DNA of 61,635 nucleotides from Bacillus luti (lineage in GTDB: Bacteria > Bacillota > Bacilli > Bacillales > Bacillaceae_G): NCBI RefSeq assembly GCF_001884105.1, contig NZ_MACI01000031.1, forward strand, positions 1 to 61,635, given 5' to 3'. The position numbers and the translations under genes are program-made. Below the pieces are notes generated by a model. The model made no database searches. It worked only from the letters and a program-made list of their open reading frames with translations, and had not been told where the DNA came from. Shown piece by piece: positions 33,129 to 42,641 of this stretch; positions within the stretch are counted from its first letter, which is position 1; each line of letters starts with the position of its first letter.

Positions 33129-33536
33129 ATTTGTTTTGGAATGTATGAATATAAAATTATATAGTAATTATCTTTTAGAGCATAGTATGTTTAAAAAAAC
33201 AACTTAAATTTGCTGGAGAAAGGTTCATTTTGATCAATCTTTGTTCAAGATGAATTTTTTGTTTTTTTAGTTGTATATGTATTTCTTCCTATAAACTGTA
33301 GGGGTTTTCCTTACAGTTTATTTTACATGCTGATGAATCCATATTTTGTGTTGAATAGAGAAAATAGTTAAATATTGCTTCTTGAAAGCACGTTTTTTTA
33401 CACATACGATTAATACGTATAGAAGGCATCTTTATATAATCTTTATATAAATTTCTCTTTATCTTTCTATAAATATGAGATTATCTAAATATGAAGGAAC
33501 TAAACTCTCCTTAGAAAGAAGTGAGGAGAGGTATTT
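33129..33536. other. 408-bp region before the C39-peptidase operon
   Basis: Two hairpins near 33220-33260 and 33294-33322 may end the 2TM transcript. The AT-rich right part holds an 11-bp direct repeat at 33430-33451 and a TATAAA at 33468-33473, which probably form the promoter of the following operon. No gene seen. Confidence 0.5.
33430..33451 (+). promoter_or_regulatory. 11-bp tandem direct repeat, candidate response-regulator site
   Basis: CTTTATATAAT is followed immediately by CTTTATATAAA, giving an 11-base period on one face of the helix, as is typical for OmpR-family dimers. It ends 16 bases before a TATAAA -10 candidate and about 85 bases before the C39 gene, whose operon encodes an OmpR-type regulator. 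Confidence 0.55.
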
Positions 33537-34349
33537 ATGAAATATATTAGTAAAGAAACATTTTGCTTATTAACGATTGCAGGGCTTGGAATATGTATTG
33601 GCATGTCAAATAGTGATGGCCCTACAATTGCTAAAAAACAACCTGCGGTAGCAAATGAAGTGAAACAAAAATCAGAAGTAGAAAAAATGAGTAATGTATC
33701 TGTAGAATCCGTAAATGAAGTAGTAGCTGAAAATGTACCTATAGAACAAGAAAAAGAGATTGTAAGGCCATTAGATGTGCCGCTAATTTTACAAAAGCCA
33801 GAATTGATGCGCGGTTGTGAAGTAACGAGCCTTGTTATGGTATTACAGTTTTCTGGCGTGCAAGTTGATAAGATGGAACTTGCTTCGAAAATTAAATATG
33901 TACCTTTTCAAAGTAATGGTTTAAAAGGTAACATGCACAAGGGGTTTATTGGTGATATGGCTACTTTTGATAAACCAGGACTTGGTGTTTATGTGGAGCC
34001 AATTTTAGAATTGGCAAAGTTATATGTTCCAGATGAAAAAGTGATGGACCTAAGTCACAAAGAACCTGAACAAATTTATGAAGCGATAGATGAAGGACTC
34101 CCTGTATGGGTATTAACAAATGCTCGATTTAAACCACTACCAGATAGTGAATTTTACACATGGAGAACAGATACAGGGGAAATGAAAGTGACATACCATC
34201 AACATAGTGTCGTTGTGACGGATTACGATGAACAATTTGTATATATTAACGATCCACTAAAGACGGACAAACATAGAACGATTAATCGGAAGGATTTTGA
34301 ACAATCTTGGATTCAAATGGGGAGACAAGCGATGACTATTTCGATTTAA
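33537..34349 (+). CDS. Exported C39-like cysteine peptidase, 270 aa
   Basis: A hydrophobic N-terminus (FCLLTIAGLGICIGMS) acts as signal or anchor. An E/V-rich linker follows to about residue 75. The peptidase domain has C94 in MRGCEVTSLVMVL, H223 in YHQHSVVVTDYDE, and N238-D239 in YINDP, the Cys-His-Asp/Asn set of the Peptidase_C39_2 family. Substrate unknown. The stop is 28 bases before the response-regulator ATG, so the peptidase and the two-component genes form one operon, and the peptidase may be the output or the signal processor of that system. Confidence 0.83.
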   Translation: MKYISKETFCLLTIAGLGICIGMSNSDGPTIAKKQPAVANEVKQKSEVEKMSNVSVESVNEVVAENVPIEQEKEIVRPLDVPLILQKPELMRGCEVTSLVMVLQFSGVQVDKMELASKIKYVPFQSNGLKGNMHKGFIGDMATFDKPGLGVYVEPILELAKLYVPDEKVMDLSHKEPEQIYEAIDEGLPVWVLTNARFKPLPDSEFYTWRTDTGEMKVTYHQHSVVVTDYDEQFVYINDPLKTDKHRTINRKDFEQSWIQMGRQAMTISI

Positions 34350-34377
34350 AGTGAACGTAGATTGGGTGAGAATAGAA

Positions 34378-35061
34378 ATGAAAAAAGTTTTAATCATCGA
34401 GGATGAAAAAATTATACGAGAGACTGTGGCACATTATTTCTCGCATGATGGATATGAAGTGGTAACAGCAGAAGATGGCCAAATTGGATTGGAATTGTTT
34501 GCTGCACATGATCATGATATCAGTTTAGTTATTTTAGATATAATGCTGCCGGTAATGGATGGATGGTCGGTTTGCAGACGTATTCGTAAGAACTCTAATG
34601 TTCCTATTATCTTATTAACGGCTCGAAGTGATGAGGATGATACATTACTTGGATTTGAACTAGGGGCAGATGATTATGTAACGAAACCATTTAAACCAGC
34701 TATTTTACTAGCGAGGGCAAAGCGTTTATTCAAAGAGACGAATCAAATTGTACAATTTCAGGACTGCATTGATTTATGTGGTATTCGCTTAGATAAGTCG
34801 GCACGTTCTGTTTCGATAGATGGACAAAGGGTAGAGTTTACACATACAGAGTATGAAATTTTACAATCTTTAATGCAGCATAAGGAACAAGTATTAACGA
34901 GAGAACAATTAATCACGAACATTTGGGGATATGATTATGATGGAGATGATAAAACATTAACGGCACATATGCGTAATGTACGTGTGAAACTCGGTAAGAA
35001 AGCAAAGCACATCACTACAGTAATTCGTACAGGATATAAGTTTGAGGTAGAAATAGAATGA
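34378..35061 (+). CDS. OmpR-family response regulator, 227 aa
   Basis: A receiver domain (KKVLIIEDEK, D54 in LVILDIMLPVMDGW, K in DDYVTKPFKP) is followed by a winged-helix DNA-binding domain from about residue 125 (EFTHTEYEILQSLMQHKEQVLTREQL, then WGYDYDGDDKTLTAHMRNVR). ATG 34378 is chosen because ggtgag lies just upstream; the frame also opens at GTG 34351. The stop overlaps the kinase ATG in ATGA. It probably binds the direct repeat at 33430-33451, which would make the operon autoregulated. Confidence 0.92.
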   Translation: MKKVLIIEDEKIIRETVAHYFSHDGYEVVTAEDGQIGLELFAAHDHDISLVILDIMLPVMDGWSVCRRIRKNSNVPIILLTARSDEDDTLLGFELGADDYVTKPFKPAILLARAKRLFKETNQIVQFQDCIDLCGIRLDKSARSVSIDGQRVEFTHTEYEILQSLMQHKEQVLTREQLITNIWGYDYDGDDKTLTAHMRNVRVKLGKKAKHITTVIRTGYKFEVEIE

Positions 35062-36905
35062 GAAAGAAAATTGTATTTCAATTGTTTTCCCTTACATTTT
35101 TATTATGCTGCATGATCATCGCTGTTATATTTTTGGGACAAATGTATGTAACGAAATACTTGTATATAGACAAGGAAAAAGAAAGTGTGCAAAAACAATT
35201 ACAACAGTATGAGAAGTACTATGAGTCTCATTCACAGGATGAGAAGAAAATGCAAAATATCGAAGAGAAGTATGCGAATCAGCAAGGCATTATGATTGCA
35301 AGGCTAGATAAAGAAGCAAATATTAAAATGTTGCCATCAGGGGATTATTATCTAAAGGTGGCAGATAGAAAAAATCCTGAAAAAATTTCTAAAGTTGTGT
35401 TTAACAATTTTATGAATTCAAAAGAATTTATTGATACTGATTTTAGTATTATTATAACGAGTTTCATTGATAAAATATCAAATGTCGCTGTTATGGATAT
35501 AGCTAGTAAGGATTTGAATAGGGAAATAATTATTCCAATGAGCATGAGAATAAAAGGATATGATACCAGCTTTGTTTCTTCAAACTATTATCAGATACGG
35601 AAAAATACGTTGCGTGGAAATAAAGAGGGACATCAACTAATAATAGATGATGGGATGAAGACGCTCCATTATTTAGAAGGAATTATAAAAGAAATAAGTA
35701 TGCCTAATTATACAAATCCTGATACTATTACCACTTTGTATAACAATGATGTTTTTGCGAAACGAATTTTAAATTTTCAAGCTGAATGGATATCAGATAA
35801 AGTGAAGTTGGAAGAACAAGGTTGGACACAAAATGAAATCCACATCAATGGGATTCAATATATTGAAACGATAAAACCAATAATAAAAAACGGTCAAGTG
35901 CAAGAAATCGTATATACTTTATCATCTTTACAACCACTTACAAAGGCAACTGAATTAATGAGTGATTATTATATATACATCATAGCATTTGTGTTAGTTC
36001 TATCGCTTATTGTGTCTTTCTATTATTCAAGAATCATTACAAATCCGTTACTAAAAATTAATAAAGCGACGAAAAAGATTATGGAATTAGAGTTTCAAAA
36101 TAAACTCTCGATCAAGTCTAAAAATGAAATTGGCGAACTTTCCTCTAATATCAATCTGCTTGCAGAAAGAATGGAAGGATATATCAATCAGTTAAAAGAA
36201 GACTTAGAAAAAGAAAAGAAATTAGAACAGACAAGAAAAGATTTTATTGCTGGTGTTTCACATGAATTGAAGACACCACTTAGTGTCATGCAAGTATCTG
36301 CATCGATGCTACAGGATGGGATTGCGCCTGAAATGAACCAATATTATTGGGAAGCATTAGAAAAAGAGATAGAGAAAATGAATGTACTTATAGATGAGAT
36401 GCTTAATTTGGCTAAATATGAATCAGGAACGTATCAAATACAAATGGATCCAGTAAATATAGTGGATTTGATTCAGCAGGCTGAAAAAGATTTACACGGT
36501 CAAATTGATGAGAAATTATTGCAAATCAATTTGAATTTTGATGATGTACGTGTTAAGGGAAAGGCAAATTTATTGGAACAAGTTATAACAAATTTGTTCA
36601 CAAATGCAATTCGTTATACAGATGCGAAACAAACGATCGTAATAGATATAAAAGAGGAAGTAGATGGCGTATATATAGGGTTTGAAAATAAAGGATCACA
36701 TATTGCAGAAGAAAATATAGAGAAAATATGGGATCAATTCTATAGGGTGGATAAATCAAGAAAACGAGTATGCGGTGGAACGGGACTTGGTCTTTCGATT
36801 GTAAAAAACATATTAGAATTACATGATGCAGAGTACGGTGTAAATAATACTGAGGATGGGGTATTGTTCTACTTCCGTTTAGAAAAATGCGATAGAAAAC
36901 AGTAA
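35058..36905 (+). CDS. Sensor histidine kinase, 615 aa
   Basis: The first membrane helix lies at about 7-30. A large extracellular sensing region of about 270 residues follows, then a second helix at about 303-322 and a HAMP domain to about 375. The phospho-acceptor is H402 in AGVSHELKTPLS. The ATPase domain shows LFTNAIRYT (N box), and GGTGLGLSIVKNIL near the end. The long extracellular part is not a family I recognise. It pairs with the upstream regulator through overlapping ATGA codons. Confidence 0.92.
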   Translation: MRKKIVFQLFSLTFLLCCMIIAVIFLGQMYVTKYLYIDKEKESVQKQLQQYEKYYESHSQDEKKMQNIEEKYANQQGIMIARLDKEANIKMLPSGDYYLKVADRKNPEKISKVVFNNFMNSKEFIDTDFSIIITSFIDKISNVAVMDIASKDLNREIIIPMSMRIKGYDTSFVSSNYYQIRKNTLRGNKEGHQLIIDDGMKTLHYLEGIIKEISMPNYTNPDTITTLYNNDVFAKRILNFQAEWISDKVKLEEQGWTQNEIHINGIQYIETIKPIIKNGQVQEIVYTLSSLQPLTKATELMSDYYIYIIAFVLVLSLIVSFYYSRIITNPLLKINKATKKIMELEFQNKLSIKSKNEIGELSSNINLLAERMEGYINQLKEDLEKEKKLEQTRKDFIAGVSHELKTPLSVMQVSASMLQDGIAPEMNQYYWEALEKEIEKMNVLIDEMLNLAKYESGTYQIQMDPVNIVDLIQQAEKDLHGQIDEKLLQINLNFDDVRVKGKANLLEQVITNLFTNAIRYTDAKQTIVIDIKEEVDGVYIGFENKGSHIAEENIEKIWDQFYRVDKSRKRVCGGTGLGLSIVKNILELHDAEYGVNNTEDGVLFYFRLEKCDRKQ

Positions 36906-36953
36906 GGTAAAGATCTTAGAGGGGATTTACATTCATATAAATCGTTTAAAAAG

Positions 36954-37000
36954 AAACAAAGATGCGAATTCTATTCTATGACTTCGTATCTTTGTTTTTT
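36954..37000 (+). terminator. Terminator of the C39/two-component operon
   Basis: The arms aaacaaagatgcgaa and ttcgtatctttgttt, with a 14-base loop, are followed by TTTG. Confidence 0.88.
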
Positions 37001-37163
37001 GTTCAAATTTTGTGTGAGTCAGCTTATATACAAATACAGAATAATGTTTGATTGAAACCTTATATTAAAATAAAAATAAACCACTGTTCGATTTGAATAT
37101 TCCACGATATAATGGTGAGAGTTTATGACAGAATAAATATTTACATAAGAAGTGAGGTACTGT

Positions 37164-38003
37164 ATGAAAAAAAGAACGACAGACATTATTTTTATTATTA
37201 TCGGTGCATTTCTTTTTGCGTTAGGTGTCAATTTGTTTGTTATTCCGAATGAGTTTGGTGAGGGCGGGGTAACAGGTATCACAATTATTACGTACTATTT
37301 ATTTGAGTGGTCACCAGGTTTAGTCAACTTAATTTTAAATGCGATTTTATTAATAGTTGGTTATAAATTTTTAAATAAGATCACAACAATTTATACGATT
37401 ATTGCTGTAGTTACGAATTCATTGTTCCTTCATTTGACAGAAGGTTGGACGATTACTTCGGATGAAATGCTTGTAAATGCCATTTTTGGAGGAATATTTG
37501 TAGGGTGCGGTATCGGTCTAATTATTCGCGTTGGCGGAACAACTGCAGGTACTACGATCTTAGCGAGAATGACGCATAAGTATTTAGGCTGGAGCATTAG
37601 CTATGGTCTATTGTTCTTCGATTTAATCGTTGCGTTCTCATCTTATTTCATCATTGGTGCAGAAAAACTGATGCTGACAATTATTATGTTATATGTCGGA
37701 ACGAAAGTGATGGAATTTGTAATTGAAGGTCTGAATCCGAAAAAGGCTATTACAATTATTTCTGATAATCCGGATGAAATTGCAGGGAAGGTGACAACCT
37801 TAATGGGCAGAGGGGTTACCGTGTATTCAGGTCATGGCTATTACACGAAAACGCCGAAGGACATTCTTTATGTTGTTATTAATAAGCAAGAAGTAGTGAA
37901 GTTAAAGCGAATTGTTCAAACTACGGACCCGGCTGCTTTCATCGCTATACACGATGTTCGTGATGTATTTGGAGAAGGATTTGTTGATATTTCTAAGGCA
38001 TAG
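37164..38003 (+). CDS. YitT family membrane protein, 279 aa
   Basis: Five membrane helices span about 8-190 (DIIFIIIGAFLFALGVNLFV, then GLIIRVGGTTAGTTILAR and others). The N-terminal IPNEFGEGGVTGI loop is the YitT family mark. A soluble DUF2179 domain closes the protein from about 205 (KAITIISDNPDEIAGKV, then GHGYYTKTPKDILYVV). Function unknown, possibly transport. ATG 37164 follows gtgagg; the frame extends four codons further. Confidence 0.9.
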   Translation: MKKRTTDIIFIIIGAFLFALGVNLFVIPNEFGEGGVTGITIITYYLFEWSPGLVNLILNAILLIVGYKFLNKITTIYTIIAVVTNSLFLHLTEGWTITSDEMLVNAIFGGIFVGCGIGLIIRVGGTTAGTTILARMTHKYLGWSISYGLLFFDLIVAFSSYFIIGAEKLMLTIIMLYVGTKVMEFVIEGLNPKKAITIISDNPDEIAGKVTTLMGRGVTVYSGHGYYTKTPKDILYVVINKQEVVKLKRIVQTTDPAAFIAIHDVRDVFGEGFVDISKA

Positions 38004-38043
38004 AAATTGTTTTTGATTAAAATAATCTTAATACTGAAACGTG

Positions 38044-38082
38044 AGAATCTATTTTGAATAATCTTTTTTCAAAATAGATTCT
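38044..38082 (+). terminator. Terminator after the YitT-family gene
   Basis: A 14-bp perfect stem (agaatctattttga / tcaaaatagattct) is followed by TTTTTCTTTT. Confidence 0.9.
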
Positions 38083-38161
38083 TTTTCTTTTTCTTTTTCT
38101 TGCAAAAAGGCCAATTGTTTCTTAATGTAAGGATGTAGAAGGATGAACGAGAGAGGGTTTA

Positions 38162-38839
38162 ATGAAGATGATACATATTTTATTAGCTGATGATGATAAG
38201 CATATTAGAGAGTTATTGCATTACCATCTACAAAAAGAGGGGTTTAAAGTTTTTGAAGCGGAAGATGGAAAGGTAGCGCAAGAAGTATTAGAGAAGGAAA
38301 ATATTCATCTTGCGATAGTAGACATTATGATGCCGTTTGTGGATGGCTATACGTTATGTGAAGAAATCCGGAAGTATCATGATATACCGGTTATTTTATT
38401 AACTGCAAAAGATCAGCTAGTCGATAAAGAAAAAGGGTTCGTTTCTGGTACGGATGATTATATTGTAAAACCGTTTGAACCAGCTGAAGTCATTTTCCGT
38501 ATGAAAGCTTTATTGCGCCGTTATCAAATGCTGAGCGCTGACATTATTACGCTTCACGGAACGACAATTGATCGTAAAGGTGTTGAAGTAAAGTGTAACG
38601 GTCAAACGATTTTACTACCGCTGAAGGAATTTGAATTATTATCACAACTTGCTAGTTATCCTGGAAGAACATTCTCAAGAGAAGAGCTAATTGAATTAGT
38701 ATGGGGAATGGATTTTGAAGGGGATGAACGAACAGTTGACGTTCATGTGAAGAGACTACGAGATCGATTTTCAAAACGAACAGATGATTTTCAAATTACA
38801 ACGGTGCGTGGACTCGGTTATAAGTTGGAGTTGAAATAA
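38162..38839 (+). CDS. hssR: Haem-stress response regulator HssR, 225 aa
   Basis: This OmpR-family regulator carries D54 in LAIVDIMMPFVDGY. The segment DIPVILLTAKDQLVDKEKGF, continuing to SGTDDYIVKPFEPAEVIFR, follows S. aureus HssR closely, as does the DNA-binding tail EFELLSQLASYPGRTFSREEL / GDERTVDVHVKRLR. HssR activates the HrtAB efflux pump under haem excess. The candidate target site is found in this window upstream of hrtB (43370-43389). The ATG follows gagagaggg and the gene is one base from hssS. Confidence 0.85.
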   Translation: MKMIHILLADDDKHIRELLHYHLQKEGFKVFEAEDGKVAQEVLEKENIHLAIVDIMMPFVDGYTLCEEIRKYHDIPVILLTAKDQLVDKEKGFVSGTDDYIVKPFEPAEVIFRMKALLRRYQMLSADIITLHGTTIDRKGVEVKCNGQTILLPLKEFELLSQLASYPGRTFSREELIELVWGMDFEGDERTVDVHVKRLRDRFSKRTDDFQITTVRGLGYKLELK

Positions 38840-38840
38840 A

Positions 38841-40217
38841 ATGAAATCACTATATTCGAGATTTGTATTTATGACAGTCGGTATTATGCTGCTTAGTAGT
38901 ATTATCGGCTTTTTATTAACGAACGTATATTATCAAGTGAAGTTAAAACCGTATAATAGTGAAAAGATTTTAACGTATGCTGAGGAAGTTAAATCGTTAT
39001 ATGAAAAGCAAAGTGAAGAGAATAAAGAAGCATACTTACAGTCTATTGCGAAATTGGGATATGAAATTTATATTGTCGATGATCAAAAGAATGGAAAGCG
39101 TATCGGCAATGCGTTTCGTAAGACGTCTATTAGTGATGATACCGTTCATAAAGTATTGAATGGCGAAACGTTTAATGGCGTTTCTACATATCCGACTCGC
39201 CTATTTATTACTGGTTTTTTCGATAATGAACTAATAAATAGTGTCGGTGTACCAGTGCAACACGGTGATAAACAGTACGCTTTATTTATTCGTCCTGACA
39301 TTCAGAACCAATTTGGCGAGATGCGAATTTTCTTAGCTGTATTACTTGGATTTATCGTGTTATTAAGTATTATCTTTATAGCGATTGCAGCAGGTTATAT
39401 CGTTCGTCCAATTCGTAAATTTACGAAGGCTACGCAAAAAATTGCGAGTGGTGAATATGAAATTGAATTAGACGTAAAGCGAAAAGATGAAATTGGTACG
39501 TTATCTACAAACTTTCAAAAGATGACGAAAAGTATAAAGGAACTAGATGAAATGAGACAAGAATTCGTTTCGAACGTTTCACATGAATTCCAGTCACCGC
39601 TTTCTTCCATACAAGGATTTTCGAAAACATTGCAAACAGAAAAAATGAGTGAAGAAGAAAGAAACCATTACTTACGAATTATTGAGGGCGAAAGTAAGCG
39701 AATGTCTAGTTTATGTAAACAGTTACTTACGCTAGCTTCTTTAGATAAAGAAGAGAAAGTATTACAAATAAAAGAATTCAATTTACAAAAACAAATTAAA
39801 GACGTCATTTTTATGCTCGAATGGAAATGGCGAGAGAAAGATATCGCTGTTGAGTTTGATGTGCCGGACATTACTATTCAAGGTGATGAAAACTTGCTTC
39901 ATCAAGTATGGAGTAATATTTTTACGAATAGTATTAAGTTTTCAAACGATGCTGGAACGATTGAGTTTTTCGTGGAAGAGTTAGAGTCTAGTGTCATTAT
40001 CTCTATATCCGATAACGGAATCGGAATGGAAAAAGAGGAAATGGAACGTATTTTTGATCGTTTTTACAAAGTAGATACGGCGAGAGCGAGAAACGTAGAA
40101 GGTAGCGGTTTAGGATTATCGATCGTACAAAAAATTGTTGAACTGCATCATGGAAACGTTTCGGTGTATAGTACGAAGGGGGAAGGGACTACTGTTCAGG
40201 TTGAGCTTCCTAAATAA
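38841..40217 (+). CDS. hssS: Haem-sensing histidine kinase HssS, 458 aa
   Basis: The length and several segments match S. aureus HssS: LLTNVYYQVKLK after the first membrane helix (about 8-28), FITGFFDNELINSVG and LFIRPDIQNQFGEMR in the extracellular domain, then FLAVLLG entering helix two (about 163-185). HAMP follows, then H248 in NVSHEFQSPLS, the N box IFTNSIKFS, and GSGLGLSIVQK. Usual HisKA motifs have HELKTPL or HEIKTPL; here it is HEFQSPL, a mild variant. It forms a tight pair with hssR. Confidence 0.85.
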   Translation: MKSLYSRFVFMTVGIMLLSSIIGFLLTNVYYQVKLKPYNSEKILTYAEEVKSLYEKQSEENKEAYLQSIAKLGYEIYIVDDQKNGKRIGNAFRKTSISDDTVHKVLNGETFNGVSTYPTRLFITGFFDNELINSVGVPVQHGDKQYALFIRPDIQNQFGEMRIFLAVLLGFIVLLSIIFIAIAAGYIVRPIRKFTKATQKIASGEYEIELDVKRKDEIGTLSTNFQKMTKSIKELDEMRQEFVSNVSHEFQSPLSSIQGFSKTLQTEKMSEEERNHYLRIIEGESKRMSSLCKQLLTLASLDKEEKVLQIKEFNLQKQIKDVIFMLEWKWREKDIAVEFDVPDITIQGDENLLHQVWSNIFTNSIKFSNDAGTIEFFVEELESSVIISISDNGIGMEKEEMERIFDRFYKVDTARARNVEGSGLGLSIVQKIVELHHGNVSVYSTKGEGTTVQVELPK

Positions 40218-40227
40218 ATGCAAGGGA

Positions 40228-40256
40228 AGAGGCTGTTTGGAACGGTCTCTTTTTTG
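40228..40256 (+). terminator. Terminator of hssRS
   Basis: The arms agaggctgtt and aacggtctct pair with two wobble pairs around a tgg loop and are followed by TTTTTTG. Confidence 0.8.
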
Positions 40257-40297
40257 TCGGTAAGTCGATATAATCGAAAAATCGCTGATATATTATC
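40251..40297. repeat. Dispersed short repeat, copy 1
   Basis: It begins TTTTTGTCGGTAAGTCGATAT directly on the T-run of the hssRS terminator and continues with a mirrored tcg/cga pattern. A second copy occurs at 52051-52095 in the same position relative to another terminator. Confidence 0.5.
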
Positions 40298-40588
40298 ACT
40301 TACGTGTAAAGTGATAAAAAGTTGTTTGAAAAATGCGAGTCAGTCTATTCCACAATTGGGCCATATTCTTGAATAACGATTAGTGATTAATTTGGATATC
40401 CATGTGAATAAATAGGGGTTGTGAAGGAATGTACTTATGGTAACAAGTCAGATTAGTTTAGGAAGGAATAGTATAAATAAAATGGAATAGTAAATAAATT
40501 GAACAACAGAATTTATAGAAAAATTATTTATCTTTTAGGCGTCAATTGTTTCAATACGAAAAAACTATTGGAAATGAGGGACTTTAAG

Positions 40589-41092
40589 ATGACACACCCC
40601 GCATTAATAATGTACAAATACCACGTATGGGCAAATGGAGTGATAATTGATCGTTTAAAAGAACTACCACAGGACATTTATCATAAGGAAATTCAGAGTG
40701 GTTTTTCTTCGGTATCAAAGGTGTTGTCGCACATTTATCTTACAGATTACGCATGGTTTGACATTATATTAGGTAAAAGTATGAATGAAGCAATGGTGTC
40801 TACGAACCAATTGAGAGAACAGGTAGAAACGAAAAATATTGAGGAAATGAAAAAATTATTTCAAGACTTATCCGAACGAAACAAATCCCTTTTAAACAGT
40901 CAAGAAGATATTGATAAGTTGATAGTGGTGAATAACCCATATGCTGGGGTGCTTGAAACTTCTATTTCTGAATCAGTACTTCACGTTGTCACCCATGGTT
41001 CTTATCACCGTGGCAATATAGCTACCATGTTGCGGCAAATGGGGCAAACCTCCGTTATGCAAGATTTTGGACTTTACCTATATTCAAAATAA
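40589..41092 (+). CDS. DinB family protein, 167 aa
   Basis: This is a four-helix protein with the DinB metal triad: H48 in SKVLSHIYLTDYAW, and H136 and H140 in VVTHGSYHRG. Members are metal-dependent enzymes, several acting in thiol (bacillithiol) transfer. The ATG at 40589 follows gaggga; the frame extends 30 codons upstream without a better site. It lies between hssRS and the MFS/regulator pair and seems to be a single-gene unit. Confidence 0.88.
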   Translation: MTHPALIMYKYHVWANGVIIDRLKELPQDIYHKEIQSGFSSVSKVLSHIYLTDYAWFDIILGKSMNEAMVSTNQLREQVETKNIEEMKKLFQDLSERNKSLLNSQEDIDKLIVVNNPYAGVLETSISESVLHVVTHGSYHRGNIATMLRQMGQTSVMQDFGLYLYSK

Positions 41093-41258
41093 AACAGAGT
41101 TACTCAAGCGCAAATCTCCTTTAAATGGTTCCGTTTTTAAACCGGTGCGTTAGTCAAAAGGAAACAGGCAGCAATCAAAATCATCATCTTGGTTTTCCAC
41201 AAATGGGCGCTATTGTTGAATAAAACTTAGATATTCAAACGAATTTATTGTTATATTT

Positions 41259-41291
41259 TTAACCCCGTCCCTAATTTAAAACGGGGTTATG
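41259..41291 (-). terminator. Terminator of the minus-strand MFS gene
   Basis: The arms aaccccgt and acggggtt are followed on the minus strand by AAAAAT beyond a short stem extension. It lies 10 bases after the MFS stop codon. Confidence 0.75.
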
Positions 41292-41300
41292 TTTGTTCTG

Positions 41301-42560
41301 TTATAAAGCCGCACCTTTCCCGCGTTCTTCTTTAAACCGAACCCCAAAAGTATCCGCTGTAATCTCATCAGCTTTCGGCAATGCCCGTAATTTCGGATGA
41401 ATTAGCCATACGAGAGAAATGAAGAAAATCCCTATGCTAGCGAGTGCGAAAATGAGTTGGCTACTAAATACATTTGCGGTGTATCCGCCAATTAAAGAAC
41501 CAAAAGGCATCGCAATTGTGCCCATACTTCGCATGACTGAGTTGATGCGTCCAATATATTGATTTGGAATTACAAGTTGACTAATTGTCGCAAATAATAT
41601 ATTGGTTGCACCAATCGGTACCCAAGCTAGGCCAAATAAGAAAATAGATAACCATTGAAACGGTACAACCGTAGAGAGAAACCAAAAGATAGCACCAGTC
41701 GCAAAGCCAATAATAGAGACATGGCCAACGTTATGTTTGCCAACCCATGAACTGAATAGCGCTCCAATTAAACTACCTGCTGATATAGCGGCTAAGAAGA
41801 AGCCGTATGATTTCACGCCGCCTAAAGAATCAGCGAAAGAAGGGAGTATTGCCATCGTCATACCGATTGAAAAATTGGCAACAACGGAACCGATTAAGAA
41901 TACGCCCATTAAAGAACGAAAGACGATTGAAAAACCTTCTTTTAAATCAGAGAAATATTGTTTAGTTGAAAGTGAGGTGCTCGTTTCTGTTTGGTTTGGC
42001 ATTTTTAATGAAAAGAACAAAAGGGCAGTAATCGCGAATGTAAAAGAGTCGATTACATATAAAGTAATGGCGCCAAATAGTGCTACTAATATTCCAGAAA
42101 GAGTCGTGCAAATTAAATCAATGCCTTGATATGCAAATGAGAAGAGTGAATTTCCTTTTAATAATTGTGTTTTATGCAGTAGAAGTGGTAAAGCTTTCGA
42201 TTGTGCGGGATAGGCGAATTGTTCGATAAAGGCTACGATTGGCATGATGATAAGTAGTAGTTGTACTGTTAATAGGTCGAAGTAGTGTGTAATAGGAATG
42301 ATTAATATAAGAATGCATTGCAAAACTTGTGTGATAACGAGGGTGTTTTTAATGGACCATCTATCAACGAATGGACCGGTAAGAAATTGTAATGCAGAAG
42401 GTAATAACGTAAGAAAACCTGCTAATCCAGAATAAAAAGGATTACCACTCAGCTTATATACGAGCCACATCGCCGCTACATAATACAAACTATCTCCTAT
42501 GTTTGTGAAAATTCTTCCTAAAAATAATAAGAGGAAATTCCGGTTTTTCAATATGTCCAT
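41301..42560 (-). CDS. MFS efflux transporter (MFS_3-like), 419 aa
   Basis: The protein has twelve membrane segments and an N-terminal FLGRIFTNIGDSLYYVAAMW helix with a GDS pair, as in MFS_3 exporters such as macrolide and peptide effluxers. A loop with DRWSIKN lies between helices 2 and 3. The ATG follows aaggag. A 20-bp palindrome lies 30-49 bases before the start, identical in layout to one before the upstream regulator gene, so expression is probably controlled by that regulator. Substrate unknown. Confidence 0.9.
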   Translation of the reverse strand: MDILKNRNFLLLFLGRIFTNIGDSLYYVAAMWLVYKLSGNPFYSGLAGFLTLLPSALQFLTGPFVDRWSIKNTLVITQVLQCILILIIPITHYFDLLTVQLLLIIMPIVAFIEQFAYPAQSKALPLLLHKTQLLKGNSLFSFAYQGIDLICTTLSGILVALFGAITLYVIDSFTFAITALLFFSLKMPNQTETSTSLSTKQYFSDLKEGFSIVFRSLMGVFLIGSVVANFSIGMTMAILPSFADSLGGVKSYGFFLAAISAGSLIGALFSSWVGKHNVGHVSIIGFATGAIFWFLSTVVPFQWLSIFLFGLAWVPIGATNILFATISQLVIPNQYIGRINSVMRSMGTIAMPFGSLIGGYTANVFSSQLIFALASIGIFFISLVWLIHPKLRALPKADEITADTFGVRFKEERGKGAAL

Positions 42561-42589
42561 TTAATCTACTCCTTTATAAAAATTTTATT

Positions 42590-42609
42590 CGGTAAAATAA
42601 AATTGACCG
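42590..42609. promoter_or_regulatory. Candidate operator of the MFS gene
   Basis: CGGTAAAATAAAATTGACCG has half-sites CGGTaAA and TTGACCG, six bases apart. It lies 30 bases from the MFS start and matches the site at 43282-43301. Confidence 0.6.
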
Positions 42610-42616
42610 TTTATGT

Positions 42617-42641
42617 AAAAAAAATCGTATTACGATTTTTC
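42617..42641 (-). terminator. Terminator overlapping the regulator stop codon
   Basis: On the minus strand aaaaatcgt, aat, acgattttt forms a hairpin with the stop codon in its loop region, followed by more T residues. It would separate the regulator and MFS transcripts. Confidence 0.65.

Larger units (their letters stand above)
40218..40588. other. 371-bp intergenic region after hssS
   Basis: It contains a terminator at 40228-40256, one copy of a dispersed short repeat at 40251-40297 and then AT-rich sequence. A frame in front of the DinB gene reaches back to TTG 40499, but the ribosome binding site favours the later start. Confidence 0.5.

Noticed and set aside
41093-41258. Possible small gene between DinB and the MFS terminator
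   Set aside because: No frame with a start signal on either strand; only AT-rich sequence is seen.
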